From Thiobacillus denitrificans DSM 12475 (GTDB lineage: Bacteria > Pseudomonadota > Gammaproteobacteria > Burkholderiales > Thiobacillaceae): DNA of 64,000 bases. Under the pieces are notes generated by a model, which saw only the letters and a list, made by a program, of their open reading frames with translations, ran no database searches and had not been told where the DNA came from. The position numbers and the translations under genes were made by a program. Location of the stretch: the NCBI RefSeq assembly GCF_000376425.1, contig NZ_AQWL01000001.1:52347-116346 (forward strand), written 5' to 3'. Each line of letters starts with the position of its first letter. The stretch's first letter is position 1. Of the stretch, positions 1 through 9,094 are shown in pieces.

Positions 1-226
1 TTTTCGGTAAAAGCCCGAAGGTCTCCGGGAAACCCGAAATCCGGACACAGTGCCGCAAATTAACCTCCATAAACTACATTGATGGATTGCCAAAATCAAG
101 CGTTTTGTGCCGATTAGTACCGACTTTTCCGAAAAAGTGCCTGATTGTCGTTGGTGATCCGGTTGCCGTTCTGAGAAGGGGCCCGCTCGTATAAGGGGAT
201 CGCCCCTCCAGCAGGCACTGTGCGAC

Positions 227-475
227 CTAGCGCCAAGCAGCCACCGCGGTGACGACCTCGGCCAGCACCGCGAATGCATCGGCTTCGGTCGGAGAGAAGT
301 AGGCACACCGCGCCAGCAGGGTTTCCACATCAGTGACCGGCCTGTCTTGTTCTAACAGCCAGGTCCTGGACTCCCGGCCTTGTCCGGAAACGGCGCTACG
401 CCAACCATCGAGGCAAATCCGGTGCGCCGCCCGTTCCGATTCTTTGCGGCACACCCCGGCCTCACGCCGCAGCAT
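227..475 (-). CDS. Small hypothetical protein at the edge of the conjugation operon
   Basis: An 82-residue minus-strand ORF from an ATG at 475. The product is soluble and rich in Arg and Ala, with an acidic, leucine-rich C-terminal half that looks helical. I do not recognise a family. It is divergent from the RAQPRD gene, whose ATG is at 507, leaving 31 bp between the starts. The frame extends upstream to 691, but that part would overlap the RAQPRD gene, so the internal ATG is preferred. No convincing Shine-Dalgarno is visible. It could be a chance ORF in GC-rich DNA. Confidence 0.35.
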   Translation of the reverse strand: MLRREAGVCRKESERAAHRICLDGWRSAVSGQGRESRTWLLEQDRPVTDVETLLARCAYFSPTEADAFAVLAEVVTAVAAWR

Positions 476-506
476 CCCGCCATCCAGACGACTGCGGAAC
501 GGCGTG

Positions 507-878
507 ATGACACCCCTTGGCAACCTGACGACCGCCTGCCGCCGTGTGCCGGCCCTGGCCTTGGCGCTGACCATCGCGCTGGCCAGCGCATCGCCCGCAT
601 CGGCCGACGATGCCAGCGCTGAACACGAGCAACTGGCGGCCCTTGCCCGCCAACTCAACCTGATCGACCGCCTCGCCGAGCACGCCGCCAATTCCGCCCC
701 GCAGGAACGCGCCCGCTATCACTTCGACTACGCCCGACTGCGCGCAGACCTGAAGCGCGTTCGCGCCGGCCTGCAGGACTACCTCGTGCCCCAGCGCGCC
801 CAGCCGCGCGATCCCGTCCCGCTGGCCGGCGACTATGTCCGCCGCGACCGCGCCGACGACGAGGAGCCGTCGCCATGA
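507..878 (+). CDS. RAQPRD family integrative conjugative element protein
   Basis: A 123-residue exported protein with a hydrophobic N-terminal signal segment (about residues 8-32, ending near ASADD). The signature string RAQPRD lies in the C-terminal part and defines the family (TIGR01690). The family is known only from conjugative elements, usually as the first gene of the mating-pair-formation operon, as here; its exact role is unknown. The start is the ATG at 507. The frame is open further upstream, but that part lacks signal-peptide character. It overlaps the next gene by four bases (ATGA), showing translational coupling. Confidence 0.85.
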   Translation: MTPLGNLTTACRRVPALALALTIALASASPASADDASAEHEQLAALARQLNLIDRLAEHAANSAPQERARYHFDYARLRADLKRVRAGLQDYLVPQRAQPRDPVPLAGDYVRRDRADDEEPSP

Positions 879-1114
879 CGCCCTCTGCCGATCAGGTCGC
901 CGCCTTCCAGGCCAACGGCGGCTTTGCGCCTTCGGCCGTCTCTGCCGTGGTGCTCGCTTTCGTGTTTGCCGTGTTGCTGCTGTGGGGCGTGTGGGCCATG
1001 CGCACCGCCTACGTCGGCTGGGCCGAGCACCGCATCACTGAACGTCAGTTCCTCGGCGTCATCGTGCGCTTCGTGGCGATGTACCTGATGCTGACCTTCT
1101 TTCTCCTCTCCTGA
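875..1114 (+). CDS. Integrating conjugative element membrane protein, TIGR03758 (PFL_4701) family
   Basis: A 79-residue protein with two hydrophobic segments (about residues 21-43 and 60-79) separated by a short region containing the family-like GWAEHRIT string. Size and operon position between RAQPRD and TIGR03745 match the GI-type T4SS. It is probably a small inner-membrane subunit of the mating channel. It starts by ATGA overlap with the upstream gene. No enzymatic motif is present. Confidence 0.88.
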   Translation: MTPSADQVAAFQANGGFAPSAVSAVVLAFVFAVLLLWGVWAMRTAYVGWAEHRITERQFLGVIVRFVAMYLMLTFFLLS

Positions 1115-1136
1115 CCGTCACGAAGGGCCATACGCC

Positions 1137-1505
1137 ATGAACACGCCACCGACACCCCATCGCATTCCGTCCCGCATCGCCGCTCCGCTGCTGCCGCTGG
1201 CGCTCGCGGGCCTGCCGCTGTCGGCCTTCGCGCAGGGCCTGCCGACCATGGAAGACCCATCGCGCGGCCAGGGCAGCGGCATCCTGCAGACCTTGCAGAA
1301 CTACGGCTACGACATCGTGCTGCTGATCGCGCTGCTCGTGGTCGCATCGATGTTCGTCGGTGTCTGCTATCACGCCTACACGCGCTACTCGGAGATCCAC
1401 ACCGGCCGCGCCACCTGGGGCCAGTTCGGCCTGACGGTCGCCGTGGGCGCGATCCTCCTGGTGGTCGGCATCTGGCTGCTCACCAAGGCCACCGGCGTGC
1501 TGTGA
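1137..1505 (+). CDS. Integrating conjugative element membrane protein, TIGR03745 (PFL_4702) family
   Basis: A 122-residue protein with a cleavable-looking signal peptide (to about residue 32, ending LSAFAQG) followed by two transmembrane helices (about 57-77 and 97-117). This signal-plus-two-helix layout resembles VirB2/TrbC-type pilin precursors, so a pilin-like role is a reasonable inference for this family. It sits 22 bp after TIGR03758 and 12 bp before TIGR03750 in the same operon. Confidence 0.88.
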   Translation: MNTPPTPHRIPSRIAAPLLPLALAGLPLSAFAQGLPTMEDPSRGQGSGILQTLQNYGYDIVLLIALLVVASMFVGVCYHAYTRYSEIHTGRATWGQFGLTVAVGAILLVVGIWLLTKATGVL

Positions 1506-1517
1506 GGGCGGCAAGCG

Positions 1518-1928
1518 ATGGCCGTCCCTCCGGAGACCCCGCAAGACACGCTGGTGACCTTCCTGCCGCACCGGCTGAACCGCCAGCCGGTGGTCGTGCG
1601 CGGGCTGACCGCCGACGAGTTGTGGATCTGCGCCGGCCTGTCGGCCGCAGCCGGATTCGCGCTCGGCCTGCCGCTGGCCTGGCTCACGCACAGCATCGCC
1701 ATGGTGCCGACGCTGATCGTCGCCGGCATCGCGCTGGGCGTCTTCGTCGGCGGTGGTTTTCTGCGCGCGCAGAAGCGGGGCCGGCCCGACACCTGGCTGT
1801 ACCGGCAGCTCCAGTGGCGGCTGGCCCTGCGGCACCCGGCGCTGGCGGCGCTCCTGGGCGGGCAGCGCCTCATCACCCGCTCGGGCTACTGGACTACCCG
1901 GCGCAACGCCGATCGAGGTGCGCCATGA
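1518..1928 (+). CDS. Conjugal transfer protein, TIGR03750 family
   Basis: A 136-residue inner-membrane protein. An N-terminal cytoplasmic stretch contains FLPHRLNRQPVVVRGLTADE, followed by two adjacent transmembrane helices (about residues 44-62 and 66-83) and a basic C-terminal tail. The layout matches TraL/VirB3-like components that sit next to the pilin gene in other T4SSs, so a VirB3/TraL-like role is an inference. The stop at 1926-1928 overlaps a short ATG frame (1925-2011) that I regard as non-coding. Confidence 0.87.
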   Translation: MAVPPETPQDTLVTFLPHRLNRQPVVVRGLTADELWICAGLSAAAGFALGLPLAWLTHSIAMVPTLIVAGIALGVFVGGGFLRAQKRGRPDTWLYRQLQWRLALRHPALAALLGGQRLITRSGYWTTRRNADRGAP

Positions 1929-2007
1929 GCGCGCCCGCACGGCCGCCCGAAGGGCGCGCGAACCTCCCTCGGGGAGGATGTCGCGTCAGCGACAGGAGGG
2001 TAGTTCA

Positions 2008-2700
2008 GTGAGCCGTTTCAAGAACGAGGTTGCGCACCTGCAGGCGCACTTGAAGACGCTGCGCCTGGGGGCCGGCGCGTTGTTCGTGGTGGCGCTGCTG
2101 CTCGGCTTCGGCTGGTGGAGTGCGCCGAAGAGTCTGACCATCCATGTGCCGCCGGACCTGCGCTCGGGCAGCACGCGCAAGTGGTGGGACGTGCCGCCCG
2201 AGAGCGTGTATGCCTTCTCGTTCTACATCTGGCAGCAGGTGCAGCGCTGGCCCACGAACGGCGAAGAAGACTATCCACGCAACCTGCGCGCGCTGTCGGC
2301 CTACCTGACGCCGAGCTGCCGGGCCTTCCTGCAGCAGGACTACGAGTACCGGCGCGCCAGTGGCGAGCTGCGTCGGCGCGTGCGCGGCATCTACGAGATT
2401 CCCGGCCGCGGCTACGGCGACGATCCGGCCACGCGCGTCAAGGTGGTTTCCGGCCGCGATTGGATCGTCACGCTGGACGTGAGCGCGGACGAATACTACG
2501 GCTCCGAGCAGGTCAAGCGCGCCCTGGTGCGCTACCCCATCAAGGTCGTCCGGCTGGACATCGATCCCGAGCGCAACCCCTTTGGCCTGGCGCTGGACTG
2601 CTACGCCGGCGCACCCCAGCGCATCGAACCGCCGCCGACGCCGACCCGGGCCGGTGCGCCCGCCAACGCATCCGGCCGCCTGCAGGGAGGCTCCCCATGA
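2008..2700 (+). CDS. Integrating conjugative element protein, TIGR03746 (PFL_4703) family
   Basis: A 230-residue protein with one N-terminal transmembrane helix (about residues 19-36) and a periplasmic domain. The topology and the position between TIGR03750 and TIGR03749 fit a VirB8/TraE-like bridging subunit (inference). The start is GTG at 2008, because a strong ribosome binding site (ggaggg, 1995-2000) lies seven bases upstream and the protein then begins MSRFKNEVAHLQ as in its relatives. The longer frame from 1753 overlaps the previous gene and is not supported. Its last bases overlap the next gene (ATGA). Confidence 0.9.
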   Translation: MSRFKNEVAHLQAHLKTLRLGAGALFVVALLLGFGWWSAPKSLTIHVPPDLRSGSTRKWWDVPPESVYAFSFYIWQQVQRWPTNGEEDYPRNLRALSAYLTPSCRAFLQQDYEYRRASGELRRRVRGIYEIPGRGYGDDPATRVKVVSGRDWIVTLDVSADEYYGSEQVKRALVRYPIKVVRLDIDPERNPFGLALDCYAGAPQRIEPPPTPTRAGAPANASGRLQGGSP

Positions 2701-3611
2701 AATCCGTCGCCTCGTCGGCCCTGGCCGGCGTCCTGCTGATCCTCGGTTTCGTGCCGGCCAGCCAGGCCGTGGAAATCCTGCGCTGGGAACGCCTGCCGCT
2801 GGCGGTGCCGCTGGTGGTCGGCCAGGAGCGGGTGATCTTCATCGACCGCAACGTGCGTGTCGGCGTACCGGACAGCGCGGCCGCGCACCTGCGGGTGCAG
2901 AGCGCGGGCGGCGCGATCTACCTGCGGGCCAGCGAGCCGCTGCCGCCGACGCGACTGCAGTTGCAGGACGTGGAGTCCGGCGCGTTCATTCTCCTCGACA
3001 TCGCCGCCGAACTAGCGCAGGACGGCCAGGCGCCACTGGAGCCGGTGCGCATCGTGGCAGCGGAAGCCCCCGCGAAGCGCTACGGCGGCAGTGCAGCAAG
3101 CGGTGCGGACGAGCGGGCCGATGGGCCCGCAGACGAATCCGTTCCCCGGCGCGAAACGCCGGTGCCGGTCGTGCTGACGCGTCATGCCGCACAGAACCTG
3201 TACGCGCCGCTGCGCACCGTCGAGCCGGTCGCCGGCATCGGGCGCGTGAACCTGCGCCGCGACCTCGCGCTGGACACTTTGCTGCCGACGCTGTCGGTAC
3301 GCGCGCGGGCATTGGCCGCGTGGCGCCTGGAAGACCAGTGGGTGACGGCCGTGCGGCTCACCAACACCGCCGCGCGCTGGCTCGACCTCGACCCGCGCGC
3401 CCTGCAGGGGAACTTCGTGGCGGCGACCTTCCAGCATCCGAACCTGGGGCCGGCCGGCACCCCGTCCGACACCACGGTGCTCTACCTGGTCACGCGCGGC
3501 CACGGCCTGGCCGAGTCGCTGCTGCCGGCGCTGAGCCCGATCGACGCCAGCGTGAACCTGCCGCCGGCCGCCGCGGCCGGCTCGACCGGAGGAGCGCGCG
3601 ATGAAGAGTAA
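2697..3611 (+). CDS. Integrating conjugative element protein, TIGR03749 (PFL_4704) family
   Basis: A 304-residue protein with an N-terminal signal peptide ending around ASQA (residues 19-22), then a predicted periplasmic protein rich in beta-strand-like stretches. Topology and gene order correspond to a TraK/VirB9-like core-complex subunit (inference). It starts at ATG 2697, overlapping the upstream stop by four bases. It overlaps the start of the following gene by eleven bases, indicating coupled translation. Confidence 0.89.
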   Translation: MKSVASSALAGVLLILGFVPASQAVEILRWERLPLAVPLVVGQERVIFIDRNVRVGVPDSAAAHLRVQSAGGAIYLRASEPLPPTRLQLQDVESGAFILLDIAAELAQDGQAPLEPVRIVAAEAPAKRYGGSAASGADERADGPADESVPRRETPVPVVLTRHAAQNLYAPLRTVEPVAGIGRVNLRRDLALDTLLPTLSVRARALAAWRLEDQWVTAVRLTNTAARWLDLDPRALQGNFVAATFQHPNLGPAGTPSDTTVLYLVTRGHGLAESLLPALSPIDASVNLPPAAAAGSTGGARDEE

Positions 3612-5034
3612 TCCGCTGCTCAAGTGGCTGCTGATCCCGATGGCGCTGCTGCTGGTGTTCGTCGGCATCAAACTGTTCTCCGGCGCCCCCGGCGGCCAGC
3701 CCGCCCCCAAGGGCGCGGCCAGTACGCTCACGCCCGAGGAGATGAAAGCCCTGGGCATCGCAGGCGATACCCCGCGCGATACCGTCGCCACGCTGGTCGC
3801 CCAGGTGAAGCAGTTGCGCACCGAGCTGCAGAGCGCGCTCGGCGACAACAAGCAGCACAAGGCCGAGAACGAGCGCCTGCGTGCGCGGGAAAGCGCGATC
3901 GATCAGCGCATCCAGAGCGCGCTGGAAGGCGAACGCAACCGCCTGGAGCAGGAGCGCACCCAGGTGGCCAGTGACAGGCAGCAGACCCAGGGGCTGCTGC
4001 AGGATCTGCAGCGGCAACTGGACGGCCTTTCCGGCAAGGGTGGCCCGTCCGACCTGCCCGTCGGGCTGGGCCTGGAAGAGGGTGACGGCAAGCGCTTCAA
4101 CCGCGGCACCAGTGGCACGCAGTGGGTCGAGCCCGACGATGCCAAGGTCGACGCCAGGAACGGCAGCAAGGAGCCGAGCTTTCCCCTGAGCTTCGGGCCG
4201 GCCCAGAAAAGCCTGTCGGCCGCAGTGGAATCCGTCGCCGACGTCGGCAGCCGCGCGGTGGGCGCATCCACGAAGGCGGTCTACACCGTGCCGTCGAACT
4301 CGACGCTCATGGGCTCGATTGCCATGACGGCGCTGATCGGGCGCGTGCCGATCGATGGAACGGTCAACGACCCGTACCCGTTCAAGGTGCTGATCGGCCC
4401 GGATAACCTCACGGCCAACGGCATCGACATCCCCGACGTGGCCGGCGCCGTGGTCAGCGGCACGGCCTCGGGCGACTGGACGCTCTCGTGCGTGCGCGGG
4501 CAAATCCGCTCGGTCACGTTCGTGTTCCAGGACGGCACCATCCGCACGGTGCCGGAGGACAGCGGCAAGGGCGGCAGCAGCGGCGGCAACTCGGGTCACA
4601 ACGGCGCCAGCATCCAAGGCGGCCTGGGCTGGATCAGCGACCCCTACGGCATTCCCTGCGTCAGCGGCGAGCGGCGCAGCAACGCCCAGCAGTACCTGGG
4701 CAGTCAGGCGCTCATCACCGCGGCCGGCGCCGGCGCGGCCTCGCTCATCAAGTCCGACAACGGCAGCGTGGCCGTGGTCGCCAACAGCAACGGCTCGCTG
4801 GGCACCGTCGGCATCAGCGGCAACGAAGCGATGGGCCGCATCCTCGCGGGCGGCGTGCGCGACATGGCCGATTGGGTCAACAAGCTCTACGGCCAGGCCT
4901 TCGCGGCGGTCTACGTGCAGCCCGGCGCCAAGGTGGCCGTGCATCTGGAGCAGCCGCTCGACATCGACTACGACGCCAAGGGGCGTCGGGTCCACCACCG
5001 CACCGGAGAAGCCCATGCCTCGGATCTGGATTGA
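3601..5034 (+). CDS. Integrating conjugative element protein, TIGR03752 (PFL_4705) family
   Basis: A 477-residue TraB/VirB10-like protein. It has an N-terminal transmembrane helix (about residues 10-26), a long Gln/Glu/Arg-rich coiled-coil region (about 60-145) and a large C-terminal periplasmic domain with a Gly/Ser-rich loop near 320-335. This architecture suits the inner-to-outer-membrane bridge of the transfer channel (inference from layout and order). The start overlaps the previous gene by eleven bases, and the end overlaps the lipoprotein gene by twenty. Confidence 0.9.
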   Translation: MKSNPLLKWLLIPMALLLVFVGIKLFSGAPGGQPAPKGAASTLTPEEMKALGIAGDTPRDTVATLVAQVKQLRTELQSALGDNKQHKAENERLRARESAIDQRIQSALEGERNRLEQERTQVASDRQQTQGLLQDLQRQLDGLSGKGGPSDLPVGLGLEEGDGKRFNRGTSGTQWVEPDDAKVDARNGSKEPSFPLSFGPAQKSLSAAVESVADVGSRAVGASTKAVYTVPSNSTLMGSIAMTALIGRVPIDGTVNDPYPFKVLIGPDNLTANGIDIPDVAGAVVSGTASGDWTLSCVRGQIRSVTFVFQDGTIRTVPEDSGKGGSSGGNSGHNGASIQGGLGWISDPYGIPCVSGERRSNAQQYLGSQALITAAGAGAASLIKSDNGSVAVVANSNGSLGTVGISGNEAMGRILAGGVRDMADWVNKLYGQAFAAVYVQPGAKVAVHLEQPLDIDYDAKGRRVHHRTGEAHASDLD

Positions 5035-5449
5035 CGCGGCCGCCGTGCTGCTGGCGGCCACCCTGCTCGGCGGCTGCGCTACCAGCAAGGAGAAGCTGCT
5101 GCCGCACGGCGACAGCACCATGCTCGACATCTGGCATCGGGAGACCGGCGGCAGCGCGGGCGGCGGCCAGGCCGCGCGGCAACTGCTCGATGCGCGCCAG
5201 GGCCTGCGCCGGCCGCTGACCGAGGCCGCTGTGCAGGCAACGCCCGGCATGCAGGCGCGCTACACCCGTACCGCGCAGAACGAGATTTACCGCCAGTTCC
5301 ACCGCCTGCCGAACCCCGACCTGGTGATGTACGTGTTCCCGCACCTGGCGGGCACCGACCCGGTTCCGGTGCCCGGCTACAGCACGGTGTTCCCGCTCTA
5401 CCAGCGCGTGCAGTACGCGATGCCGGGCGAGCGCGTGGAGGACTACTGA
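5015..5449 (+). CDS. Conjugative transfer region lipoprotein, TIGR03751 family
   Basis: A 144-residue lipoprotein. The N-terminal hydrophobic segment ends in the lipobox LLGGC (Cys about residue 22), followed by ATSKEK. The mature part is short and polar with a central Gly/Ala-rich stretch. It is likely an outer-membrane lipoprotein of the channel, analogous in place to TraV/VirB7 (inference). It overlaps the preceding gene by twenty bases, and its stop shares one base with the ATG of the VirB4 ATPase gene. Confidence 0.88.
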   Translation: MPRIWIDAAAVLLAATLLGGCATSKEKLLPHGDSTMLDIWHRETGGSAGGGQAARQLLDARQGLRRPLTEAAVQATPGMQARYTRTAQNEIYRQFHRLPNPDLVMYVFPHLAGTDPVPVPGYSTVFPLYQRVQYAMPGERVEDY

Positions 5450-8337
5450 TGGCCTGGTCGCTGCCGTGGTCACGCAAGCCCGGCGCATCGCCTGCTGACG
5501 CCGCGGATGCGACCGATGATGCCTGGGCACGGCACGTAACGGCCTTGGCGGCACAGGGTGTCGCCGAGCCGGGCAGCGCGCTCGGCCGGGGCCGGCGCAG
5601 ACCGGCCACCCAGGCCGACCACGATGCGCTCTATGGCGTCGCGCCGTCGTTCGCGGACTTGCTGCCCTGGGTCGAGTACCTGCCCGGCAGCAAGTGCATG
5701 TTGCTGGAAGACGGCCAGTCGGTGGCGGCCTTCTTCGAACTGGCGCCGGTCGGCACCGAGGGCCGCGAGATGGCCTGGCTATGGCAGGCGCGCGATGCGC
5801 TGGAGAACGCCCTGCAGGACTCCTTCGACGAGTTGGACGACAACCCTTGGGTGGTGCAGCTCTACGCCCAGGACGAGGCCGACTGGGACAACTATCTGCG
5901 CTCCCTGGCGAACTACCTGCAGCCGCGTGCGCAGGGCAGCGCGTTCAGCGACTTCTACCTGCGCTTCTTCGCCCATCACCTGCGGGCCATCGCCAAGCCG
6001 GGTGGCCTGTTCGAGGACACCACGGTGACGCGCCTGCCGTGGCGCGGCCAGGTCCGGCGCGTGCGCATGGTGGTCTACCGCCGCACGTCCGCCGCCCCGG
6101 CCTCGCGGCGCGGCCAGTCGCCCGAGCAGGCGCTGACCACGATCTGCGACCGCCTCGTCGGCGGGCTGGCGAATGCCGGCGTGAAGGCCCGGCGTCTCGG
6201 CGCGGCGGACATCCACGCCTGGCTGCTGCGCTGGTTCAACCCGAACCCGACCTTGCTCGGCGCCACTGCCGAAGACCGGGAACGCTTCTACGCGCTGACC
6301 CGCTACCCGGAAGAGCGGGAGGAGGGCGAGATCGAACTCGCCAGCGGCACCGACTTCGCGCAGCGCCTGTTCTTCGGCCAGCCACGCTCGGACGTGCCGA
6401 ACGGCCTGTGGTTCTTCGACGGCATGCCGCATCGGGTGATCGTGATGGATCGCCTGCGCACGCCACCCGTGACGGGCCATCTGACGGGCGAGACGCGCAA
6501 GGGCGGCGACGCCATGAACGCGCTGTTCGACCAGATGCCCGAGGACACGGTGATGTGCCTGACGCTGGTCGCCACGCCCCAGGACGTGCTGGAGGCACAC
6601 CTCAACCACCTCGCCAGGAAGGCCGTCGGCGAGACCCTGGCCTCGGAGCAGACCCGGCAGGACGTGCAGCAGGCGCGCGGCCTGATCGGCAGTGCGCACA
6701 AGCTCTACCGCGGCGCGCTGGCGTTCTACCTGCGCGGCCGCGACCTGGCCCAGCTCGATGCGCGCGGCCTGCAGCTCGTCAACGTGATGCTCAACGCCGG
6801 CCTGCAGCCGGTGCGCGAGGAAGACGAGGTGGCGCCGCTGAACAGCTATCTGCGCTGGCTGCCGTGCGTGTTCGATCCGGCTGCCGACAAGCGCCAGTGG
6901 TACACCCAGCTCATGTTCGCGCAACATGCGGCGAACCTGGCGCCGGTCTGGGGCCGCAGCCAGGGCACGGGGCATCCGGGCATCACGTTCTTCAACCGCG
7001 GCGGCGGGCCGATCACCTTCGATCCGTTGAACCGCCTCGACCGGCAGATGAACGCGCATCTGTTCCTGTTCGGCCCCACGGGTTCGGGCAAGAGCGCGAC
7101 GCTCAACAACATCCTGAATCAGGTGACGGCGATCTATCGGCCGCGCCTGTTCATCGTCGAGGCGGGCAACAGCTTCGGCCTGTTCGGCGACTTCGCCGCA
7201 CGGCTGGGTCTCACCGTGCATCGGGTGAAGCTCGCGCCCGGCGCGGGCGTCAGTCTGGCTCCGTTCGCCGACGCCTGGCGCCTGGTCGATACGCCGAGCC
7301 AGGTACAGACGCTGGACGCTGATGCGCTCGACGAAGACCAGACCGATGCCGGCATGGCCGTGGAAGGCGATGAGCAGCGTGACGTGCTCGGCGAACTGGA
7401 GATCACTGCACGGCTGATGATCACCGGCGGCGAGGACAAGGAAGAAGCGCGCATGACGCGCGCCGACCGCAGCCTGATCCGCCAGTGCATCCTCGATGCG
7501 GCCCAGCGCTGCGTAGCGGAGAAGCGCACGGTACTGACCCGCGACGTGCGCGAGGCGCTGCGCGAGCGCGCCCGCGACGCCACGCTGCCTGAGATGCGGC
7601 GCGCACGGCTGCTGGAGATGGCCGACGCCATGGACATGTTCTGCCAAGGCGTGGACGGCGAGATGTTCGACCGGTCCGGCACGCCGTGGCCCGAGGCGGA
7701 CATCACCATCGTGGATCTCGCCACCTTCGCGCGCGAGGGCTACAACGCCCAACTCTCGATTGCCTACATCTCGCTCATCAACACCGTCAACAACATCGCC
7801 GAGCGCGACCAGTTCCTGGGCCGCCCGATCATCAACGTGACGGACGAAGGCCACATCATCACGAAGAACCCGCTGCTCGCGCCCTACGTGGTCAAGATCA
7901 CCAAGATGTGGCGCAAGCTCGGCGCCTGGTTCTGGCTCGCCACGCAGAACCTGGACGACCTGCCGAAAGCGGCCGAGCCCATGCTCAACATGATCGAGTG
8001 GTGGATCTGCCTGTCGATGCCGCCCGATGAAGTCGAGAAGATCGCGCGCTTCCGCGAACTCAACGCTTCGCAGAAGGCGCTGATGCTCTCGGCCCGCAAG
8101 GAGGCCGGCAAGTTCAGCGAGGGCGTCATCCTGTCCAAGTCGATGGAAGTGCTGTTCCGCGCCGTGCCGCCCAGCCTCTACCTGGCGATGGCGATGACCG
8201 AGCCCGAAGAGAAGGCCGAACGCTTCCAGTTGATGCAGCAGCACGGCATCAGCGAGCTGGACGCCGCCTTCCGCGTGGCCGAGAAGATCGACCGTGCGCG
8301 GGGCATCGAACCGCTGGCGCTGGATACGTTGGCCTGA
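5449..8337 (+). CDS. Conjugative transfer ATPase, VirB4/TraC type (TIGR03744, PFL_4706 family)
   Basis: A 962-residue T4SS motor ATPase that powers pilus and channel assembly at the inner membrane. The Walker A motif GPTGSGKS is at about residues 542-549, and a Walker B-like NVTDEGH lies near 796-802 (D799, E800). An N-terminal TraC-like region precedes the motor domain. Length is usual for the family. It follows the lipoprotein gene with a one-base overlap. Long ORFs on the opposite strand here are codon-bias shadows. Confidence 0.95.
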   Translation: MAWSLPWSRKPGASPADAADATDDAWARHVTALAAQGVAEPGSALGRGRRRPATQADHDALYGVAPSFADLLPWVEYLPGSKCMLLEDGQSVAAFFELAPVGTEGREMAWLWQARDALENALQDSFDELDDNPWVVQLYAQDEADWDNYLRSLANYLQPRAQGSAFSDFYLRFFAHHLRAIAKPGGLFEDTTVTRLPWRGQVRRVRMVVYRRTSAAPASRRGQSPEQALTTICDRLVGGLANAGVKARRLGAADIHAWLLRWFNPNPTLLGATAEDRERFYALTRYPEEREEGEIELASGTDFAQRLFFGQPRSDVPNGLWFFDGMPHRVIVMDRLRTPPVTGHLTGETRKGGDAMNALFDQMPEDTVMCLTLVATPQDVLEAHLNHLARKAVGETLASEQTRQDVQQARGLIGSAHKLYRGALAFYLRGRDLAQLDARGLQLVNVMLNAGLQPVREEDEVAPLNSYLRWLPCVFDPAADKRQWYTQLMFAQHAANLAPVWGRSQGTGHPGITFFNRGGGPITFDPLNRLDRQMNAHLFLFGPTGSGKSATLNNILNQVTAIYRPRLFIVEAGNSFGLFGDFAARLGLTVHRVKLAPGAGVSLAPFADAWRLVDTPSQVQTLDADALDEDQTDAGMAVEGDEQRDVLGELEITARLMITGGEDKEEARMTRADRSLIRQCILDAAQRCVAEKRTVLTRDVREALRERARDATLPEMRRARLLEMADAMDMFCQGVDGEMFDRSGTPWPEADITIVDLATFAREGYNAQLSIAYISLINTVNNIAERDQFLGRPIINVTDEGHIITKNPLLAPYVVKITKMWRKLGAWFWLATQNLDDLPKAAEPMLNMIEWWICLSMPPDEVEKIARFRELNASQKALMLSARKEAGKFSEGVILSKSMEVLFRAVPPSLYLAMAMTEPEEKAERFQLMQQHGISELDAAFRVAEKIDRARGIEPLALDTLA

Positions 8338-8350
8338 CGGGAGCGACACG

Positions 8351-9094
8351 ATGCGCCTGCCCTCATTCGCCCGCCGTCATCCCTGGATCGGTCTGCTGAT
8401 CGTGGTGACGATTGCGGTTGCCTCGTGGATGCTGCTGCGCGCGCCGCATCCGGCAACCGAGTCCATGCCCCTGGCCGCCGCCGGGTCCGAGGGGCCGAAA
8501 CCGGCTGGCCCGCCCTGGCTGTATGGCCGTGCCGATGCGCGCTTCACGGTGGTCGGCTACGCCGACCTGGAGTGTCCGTACTGCCGGGCCTACTTCCCCG
8601 AACTCAAGCGCTGGATCGACGCCCATCCCGAGGTGAACTGGCAGTGGCACCACCTGCCGCTGTCCATGCACGAGCCGGCCGCGACCGCCGGGGCACGCCT
8701 GGCCGAGTGCGCGGGCGAGACGGGCGGACACGCCGCGCTTTGGCAGGCAGTGGCCTGGCTCTACGCAAACACCCGTGGCGACGGCCAGGGCCTGCCGGAG
8801 GGCCTGCGCTATCCCGACCTCACGCCGGCCATGCAGGGTTGTCTCGACAGCGAGCGCCCCGATGCCGTCATCCGTGCCCAGGCGGCGGAAGCAGCACAGC
8901 AGGGCATCGCGGCCACGCCGGCCCTGCAACTGCGCGACCGCGAGTCCGGCAAGACCCTCCTGCTGCACGGTCCCGTCGAAGGCGATGCCTTGCTGTCGGC
9001 CATCGACCTGCTCGCCGCCGGCAGCACGACCGCGGCCGAACCCGCCCATTCCCCAGACATGCCCGCCGGCGTCGCCGGTGACATGCCCAGGTAG
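8351..9094 (+). CDS. DsbA-like thioredoxin-fold protein of the conjugative element
   Basis: A 247-residue protein with an N-terminal membrane anchor (about residues 14-33) and a periplasmic thioredoxin fold. The redox motif CPYC is at residues 75-78 after a VVGYADLE strand, and the cis-Pro region is AATPAL. It probably forms or isomerises disulfides in channel proteins; the downstream TIGR03756 product has many Cys residues. The start is ATG 8351, 13 bases after the ATPase stop. CPYC is more glutaredoxin-like than the CPHC of classical DsbA. Confidence 0.85.
   Translation: MRLPSFARRHPWIGLLIVVTIAVASWMLLRAPHPATESMPLAAAGSEGPKPAGPPWLYGRADARFTVVGYADLECPYCRAYFPELKRWIDAHPEVNWQWHHLPLSMHEPAATAGARLAECAGETGGHAALWQAVAWLYANTRGDGQGLPEGLRYPDLTPAMQGCLDSERPDAVIRAQAAEAAQQGIAATPALQLRDRESGKTLLLHGPVEGDALLSAIDLLAAGSTTAAEPAHSPDMPAGVAGDMPR

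Noticed and set aside
1925..2011. Short ORF starting at ATG 1925 after TIGR03750
   Set aside because: Only 28 codons, Arg/Pro-rich, and it overlaps the ribosome binding site of the next gene; ATGA overlap alone is not enough support.
3490..5250. A 586-codon open frame on the minus strand across the TIGR03752/TIGR03751 genes
   Set aside because: It runs antisense to two well-supported family members, has low-complexity composition typical of GC-rich shadows, and has no domain.
5779..8349. An 856-codon minus-strand open frame opposite the VirB4 gene
   Set aside because: Shadow of a strongly biased coding strand; rich in His, Arg, Gln and Val with no recognisable motif.
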